From: Flavobacteriales bacterium UBA7666
GTDB taxonomy: Bacteria; Bacteroidota; Bacteroidia; Flavobacteriales_D; Crocinitomicaceae
Direction of reading: 5' to 3'
Assembly (NCBI GenBank): GCA_002483265.1
Contig: DLHO01000021.1
Span: 21,781 to 85,780, forward strand
DNA length: 64,000 nucleotides
A program made the translations under genes and the position numbers. The notes under the pieces are model-generated. The model saw only the letters and a program-made list of their open reading frames with translations, was not told the DNA's origin and searched no databases. Below, piece by piece: positions 60,949-64,000 of the stretch (position 1 is its first letter; each line of letters opens with the position of its first letter).

Positions 60949-61721
60949 TGAAATTTACTGCAACGATATTAGGTTCGGGGACGTCTCAGGGAATTCCTGT
61001 AATTGCTTGTGAATGCCACGTCTGTACTTCAGGAAAACCGAAAGACGATCGCTTGCGTTGCTCTGTTCTTTTGGAAATTGAAGGAAAGAATTATGTGATT
61101 GATGCAGGACCTGATTTCAGGCAACAAATGCTGAAGTTTAAGGTCAAAAGTTTGGAAGCGGTATTATTTACGCACGAGCATAAAGATCACATGGCCGGTT
61201 TAGATGATGTGAGAGCATTTAACTTCCTTGAAAGAAGAGATATGGATATTTATTGTTCGAAGGCCGTTGAAATTGCTCTGAGACGCGAATACCATTATGC
61301 ATTTGAGGAAGACAAATATCCCGGAATTCCTCAGTTGAATATCATTAACATTGAAAACAAACCCTTTCAACTTTCTGGCAGTATTCCGATCGTTCCGGTA
61401 GAAGTGATGCACTATTTCATGCCTGTTTTAGGTTTTCGTGTAGGAGATTTTGCATATATAACAGATGCTAAGACAGTAGAACCCGAGGAAATTGAAAAGC
61501 TGAAAGGATTGAAAGTGCTTATTATTAATGCGTTAAGAAAAGAACCGCATATTTCTCATTTCAACCTGGAAGAAGCGCTCAATTTCATTGCTTTGGTGAA
61601 ACCAGAAAGAGCTTATTTAACCCATATTTCACATCTTTTTGGCACGCATGAAGAGATTGAAAGCGAATTACCTCCAAATGTATTCGCTGCCTTTGATGGC
61701 CTGAAATTTGAATTCGATTGA
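60948..61721 (+). CDS. MBL-fold metallo-hydrolase, PhnP-like
   Basis: 257 residues from ATG 60948. LGSGTSQGIPVIACECHVC gives the N-terminal Cys cluster (Cys21, Cys23, Cys26) of PhnP-like cyclic phosphodiesterases. THEHKDHMAGLDD (His76, His78, Asp80, His81), VMHYFMPVLGFRVGDFAYITDA and the C-terminal THISH follow. It may cleave cyclic phosphates. There are no phosphonate genes nearby, as usual for the Bacteroidota versions. Confidence 0.9.
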   Translation: MKFTATILGSGTSQGIPVIACECHVCTSGKPKDDRLRCSVLLEIEGKNYVIDAGPDFRQQMLKFKVKSLEAVLFTHEHKDHMAGLDDVRAFNFLERRDMDIYCSKAVEIALRREYHYAFEEDKYPGIPQLNIINIENKPFQLSGSIPIVPVEVMHYFMPVLGFRVGDFAYITDAKTVEPEEIEKLKGLKVLIINALRKEPHISHFNLEEALNFIALVKPERAYLTHISHLFGTHEEIESELPPNVFAAFDGLKFEFD

Positions 61722-61793
61722 TCAATTCCTTTGTAAGAAAACGATTAATATTTTGGAATTCAGTTGAATTCAAATCATAGCAGGAAATATTCC

Positions 61794-61823
61794 TTGTAGG
61801 CTTGAAATTAAATTCTAAATTTG
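61794..61823 (+). promoter_or_regulatory. Promoter for fabI
   Basis: TTG at 61794-61796, 19-nt spacer, TAAATTTG at 61816-61823. The ATG at 61841 lies 17 nt after the box, a near-ideal Bacteroidota promoter. It supports 61841 over an in-frame start at 61802. Confidence 0.75.
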
Positions 61824-61840
61824 TCCCAAATCAAACAATT

Positions 61841-62650
61841 ATGTCAAAATTATTGGAAGGAAAACGTGGAATCATTACCGGAGCATTGGATCAAAATTCA
61901 ATTGCCTGGAAAGTTGCTGAAAAAGCACATGAACACGGCGCGACTTTTGTTTTAACAAATGCTCCAATTGCAATGCGAATGGGGGAAATTAATGAATTGG
62001 CTGCTAAGACAAATTCAACAATTATTCCTGCTGATGCAACAAGTACAGACGATTTGAAAAAATTGTTCACTGAGGCTCAGGAAATTTTAGGTGGTAAAAT
62101 TGACTTTGTACTCCACTCGATTGGTATGAGTGTGAATATTCGTAAGAACATTCCTTACCAGGATTTGAATTATGATTTTTTTCAAAAAGGAATTGATGTT
62201 TCTGCATTGTCATTACATAAAATGCTTTCTGTAGCAAAAAATATGGATGCGATTAATGAGTGGGGAAGCGTGGTTGCTTTAACGTACGCTGCTGCTCAAA
62301 GAACTTATCCGTTCTATACTGATATGGCTGATATTAAAGCGATGTTGGAATCCATTGCAAGAAGTTTTGGTTACCATTACGGGTTGGAGAAAAAAGTACG
62401 TGTAAATACGGTATCTCAATCTCCTACTAAAACTACTGCTGGTTCCGGAATTAAAGGATTTGGTGATTTCTACGATTACGCAGATGCAATCGCTCCACTA
62501 GGAAATGCTAGCGCTGAAGATTGTGCAAACTACTGTATTTCTTTATTCTCTGATCTTACAAGAATGGTTACTATGCAGAACTTATTCCACGATGGTGGTT
62601 ATTCCACAACAGGAGTAAGTGATTTAATCATGGAAAAAGTCGGAATTTAA
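61841..62650 (+). CDS. fabI: Enoyl-[acyl-carrier-protein] reductase FabI
   Basis: 269 residues. It is an NADH-dependent reductase for the last step of each fatty-acid elongation cycle. GKRGIITGALDQNSIAWKVAEKAHEHGA is the FabI cofactor loop, followed by DFVLHSIGMS. The active site Y-x6-K is in FYTDMADIKAML, and NTVSQSPTKTTAGSGI follows. The segment before the active-site Tyr (LTYAAAQRTYPF) differs from the E. coli YLGAERVVPNY, as is normal in Bacteroidota. Confidence 0.93.
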   Translation: MSKLLEGKRGIITGALDQNSIAWKVAEKAHEHGATFVLTNAPIAMRMGEINELAAKTNSTIIPADATSTDDLKKLFTEAQEILGGKIDFVLHSIGMSVNIRKNIPYQDLNYDFFQKGIDVSALSLHKMLSVAKNMDAINEWGSVVALTYAAAQRTYPFYTDMADIKAMLESIARSFGYHYGLEKKVRVNTVSQSPTKTTAGSGIKGFGDFYDYADAIAPLGNASAEDCANYCISLFSDLTRMVTMQNLFHDGGYSTTGVSDLIMEKVGI

Positions 62651-62695
62651 TTTTCGAAAAACAAAATATTAAATAAAAATCCAATGGATTTAGTG

Positions 62696-62717
62696 GAGGC
62701 GCGATTAATCGCGCCTC
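62696..62717 (+). terminator. 22-bp perfect palindrome after fabI
   Basis: GAGGCGCGATTAATCGCGCCTC, a GC-rich hairpin 46 nt after the fabI stop. The T tail is weak. Confidence 0.6.
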
Positions 62718-62728
62718 TATCTGTTTTA

Positions 62729-62736
62729 TATATTTG
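62729..62736 (+). promoter_or_regulatory. -7 box (TATATTTG) for the 62780 gene
   Basis: Perfect TAnnTTTG 43 nt before the ATG at 62780. No clear -33 TTG. Confidence 0.4.
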
Positions 62737-62779
62737 GTAACTTTATTGCAACGAAAACATTACTACAAGAAACGAACCT

Positions 62780-63409
62780 ATGAAAAAGACATGCATCATC
62801 CTGTTTGTATTTCTCTCGTGTTATACATTTGCTCAGGATTTGCCATTGAAAGGAGGACGGGGAGGAATCTTTTCTTTCGGACAGCGTACAACCTTAAGCA
62901 CGTTTAACGGAGATCACGAACGCCCGGCAGTTGGTTTGGGAGGACAAATGAGGCTTCAACTATCAGACCGTGTAAATACCGAATGGTTTATGGATTATTT
63001 GCCCGTTACCAATCAATATACCCGAAGAAATGACATGCACATTGGTTGGAGCGTCATGTTTTACCTGCTAAAGAATCCAACACCCAAAGTTCAGCCTTAC
63101 ATCGTTGCCGGACATTGTTTCGATCGGACGTTGCAAACAGAATTGGCAGATCGCAGCAATAAGATTGATCGATGGAGCAGTGCCGTGCAAGGCGGTGCAG
63201 GAGTTCATTTCAATTTGACTCAACGATTTGACATTTCCATTTCCAGCCAATACATGATCCATTTGGGAACCGATATTCATTCACATGTAGAAGAAGATGG
63301 AAGCGTGCATTTTGAACAGCATAAAGGCGGTTCTCTTGAAGGGCATTTACTTACCTCATTGACTTTAAACTATAAACTAGCTGACCTATGGAAATCAAAA
63401 AGAAAATAA
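62780..63409 (+). CDS. Outer-membrane beta-barrel-like protein
   Basis: 209 residues. Signal peptide MKKTCIILFVFLSCYTFAQ. The rest alternates amphipathic strands with turns (GGQMRLQLSDRVNTEWFMDYLPV, HIGWSVMFYLLKNPTPKVQPYIVAGHCFD, GGAGVHFNLTQRFDISISSQYMIHLG), as in small OmpA/OprF-like or 'porin family' barrels. The next similar gene starts 22 nt before its stop, so the two are coupled. Confidence 0.75.
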   Translation: MKKTCIILFVFLSCYTFAQDLPLKGGRGGIFSFGQRTTLSTFNGDHERPAVGLGGQMRLQLSDRVNTEWFMDYLPVTNQYTRRNDMHIGWSVMFYLLKNPTPKVQPYIVAGHCFDRTLQTELADRSNKIDRWSSAVQGGAGVHFNLTQRFDISISSQYMIHLGTDIHSHVEEDGSVHFEQHKGGSLEGHLLTSLTLNYKLADLWKSKRK

Positions 63410-63951
63410 GCATCTTGTTTTTTGGTTTCATAGCCATTACAAACTTTGCAGATGCTCAAGTCCTTGCAGATGGTGAACGTGCAGGATTATTACAGACAAC
63501 AGGAAGTATTTATCCTTCTCAGCAATTGAATTCAAAAGGATTGAATTTGTATGTTGGAGGATACATGAATTATCATTTTGATGATAAGTACAGCTTTCGT
63601 GGAGATATTTATCAATTTATCGGAACTCAGTCGAAACCGGGCTATGTAAACGATCATTTACAGGTTCAAGCCGGATTTATGCGTTATTTCCCTGTAAAGC
63701 GATTAGATCCGTTCGTAGGTATCCAAATCGGCTTCTCAGCTATTCAAACAAATGAAAGAAGCGAACGCATTTATAACTCTGCTTTTGCGGTCAAAGCCGG
63801 TTTAAATTATCACGTGTACAAATTCTTCTATTTCTTTTTGGAATGTCAATACATACACCAAACAGACCCGTGGCACGCAAGACCATTGGATCAGTTTATG
63901 GGAACCGGTGGATTGGGTTTCCAATTGCCATGTAAAAATGTGAGACAATAG
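63388..63951 (+). CDS. Outer-membrane beta-barrel-like protein, second of a pair
   Basis: 187 residues. Signal peptide ending FADAQ. Strand-like repeats are KGLNLYVGGYMNYHFDDKY, LQVQAGFMRYFPVKRLDPFVGIQIG, and a C-terminal GGLGFQLPCKN in place of the usual terminal aromatic. It overlaps the preceding barrel gene by 22 nt and resembles it in layout (barrel, comparison to a reference condition), so divergence after duplication is possible. Confidence 0.72.
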   Translation: MEIKKKISILFFGFIAITNFADAQVLADGERAGLLQTTGSIYPSQQLNSKGLNLYVGGYMNYHFDDKYSFRGDIYQFIGTQSKPGYVNDHLQVQAGFMRYFPVKRLDPFVGIQIGFSAIQTNERSERIYNSAFAVKAGLNYHVYKFFYFFLECQYIHQTDPWHARPLDQFMGTGGLGFQLPCKNVRQ

Positions 63952-63976
63952 CTAAAAGGTTTGTTATAGCTTATTC

Positions 63977-64000
63977 AATAGTTCAATAGTTCAATAGTTC
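63977..64000. repeat. (AATAGTTC)x3 tandem octamer at the window edge
   Basis: Three exact 8-bp units that continue to the last base, so the array may extend beyond the window. Confidence 0.8.

Overview
The window looks like a chromosomal segment of a Bacteroidota member, most likely Flavobacteriales near Fluviicola/Crocinitomicaceae (inference, not tested by alignment). The support is: about 40% GC; TAnnTTTG-type promoter -7 boxes; weak Shine-Dalgarno sites; a type IX secretion C-terminal domain; PKD-repeat surface proteins; families largely confined to Bacteroidota (DUF4290, DUF4199, PorD/DUF4835, Bacteroidota-type RNA polymerase omega, LytTR pairs with Reg_prop sensors); and short intergenic repeats of the AATTCGT and ACTGAGCGGAGTCGAAGT kinds.

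Layout. 1-9.5 kb: a partial PKD surface protein leaving the left edge, a Reg_prop/LytS-type histidine kinase with its LytTR regulator, a DUF4412 protein, an NAD(P)-binding epimerase, a COX15/CtaA heme A synthase and a tRNA-Met(CAT). 9.7-20.5 kb is an accessory-looking stretch with AT-rich genes and repeats: a proteasome-fold (Ntn-hydrolase-like) protein, a secreted HExxH metalloprotease, a winged-helix/TIR protein, a small membrane protein paired with a soluble unknown, a paaABCD phenylacetyl-CoA epoxidase cluster without paaE, small membrane proteins, and repeat-filled intergenic DNA. 20.5-27.7 kb: a BlaI/BlaR1-TonB pair with a dyad operator, a Crp/Fnr regulator, a SRPBCC protein, an NHL lyase-like propeller, a T9SS cargo protein, a GH108 muramidase and a tandem DUF4199 pair.

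27.8-39.2 kb: lipoproteins and housekeeping genes (DUF4290-murA-TlpA-msrB, a LysM protein, prmC, a Fer4_19-CDGSH protein, an RluA-type pseudouridine synthase). 39.2-45.1 kb is a tightly overlapping six-gene minus-strand operon: DUF4178, a 53-residue membrane peptide, DUF350, a membrane-spermidine synthase fusion, a Tat/lipoprotein FAD oxidoreductase and a polytopic membrane protein. This is the best candidate for a coherent, poorly described envelope-associated system in the window. 45.4-64 kb is mostly core: ligA, dapA, nrnA with two FKBP lipoproteins (the first GldI-like), an M23/LysM endopeptidase, a patatin-fold pseudoenzyme, bamD-rpoZ-coaBC-porD-recN, DUF423, a PhnP-like hydrolase, fabI and two outer-membrane beta-barrel-like proteins.

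No CRISPR array, rRNA, insertion sequence, integrase or intact prophage was recognised. Start codons were moved downstream from the longest reading frame where a signal peptide, domain boundary, promoter or operon overlap supports it.
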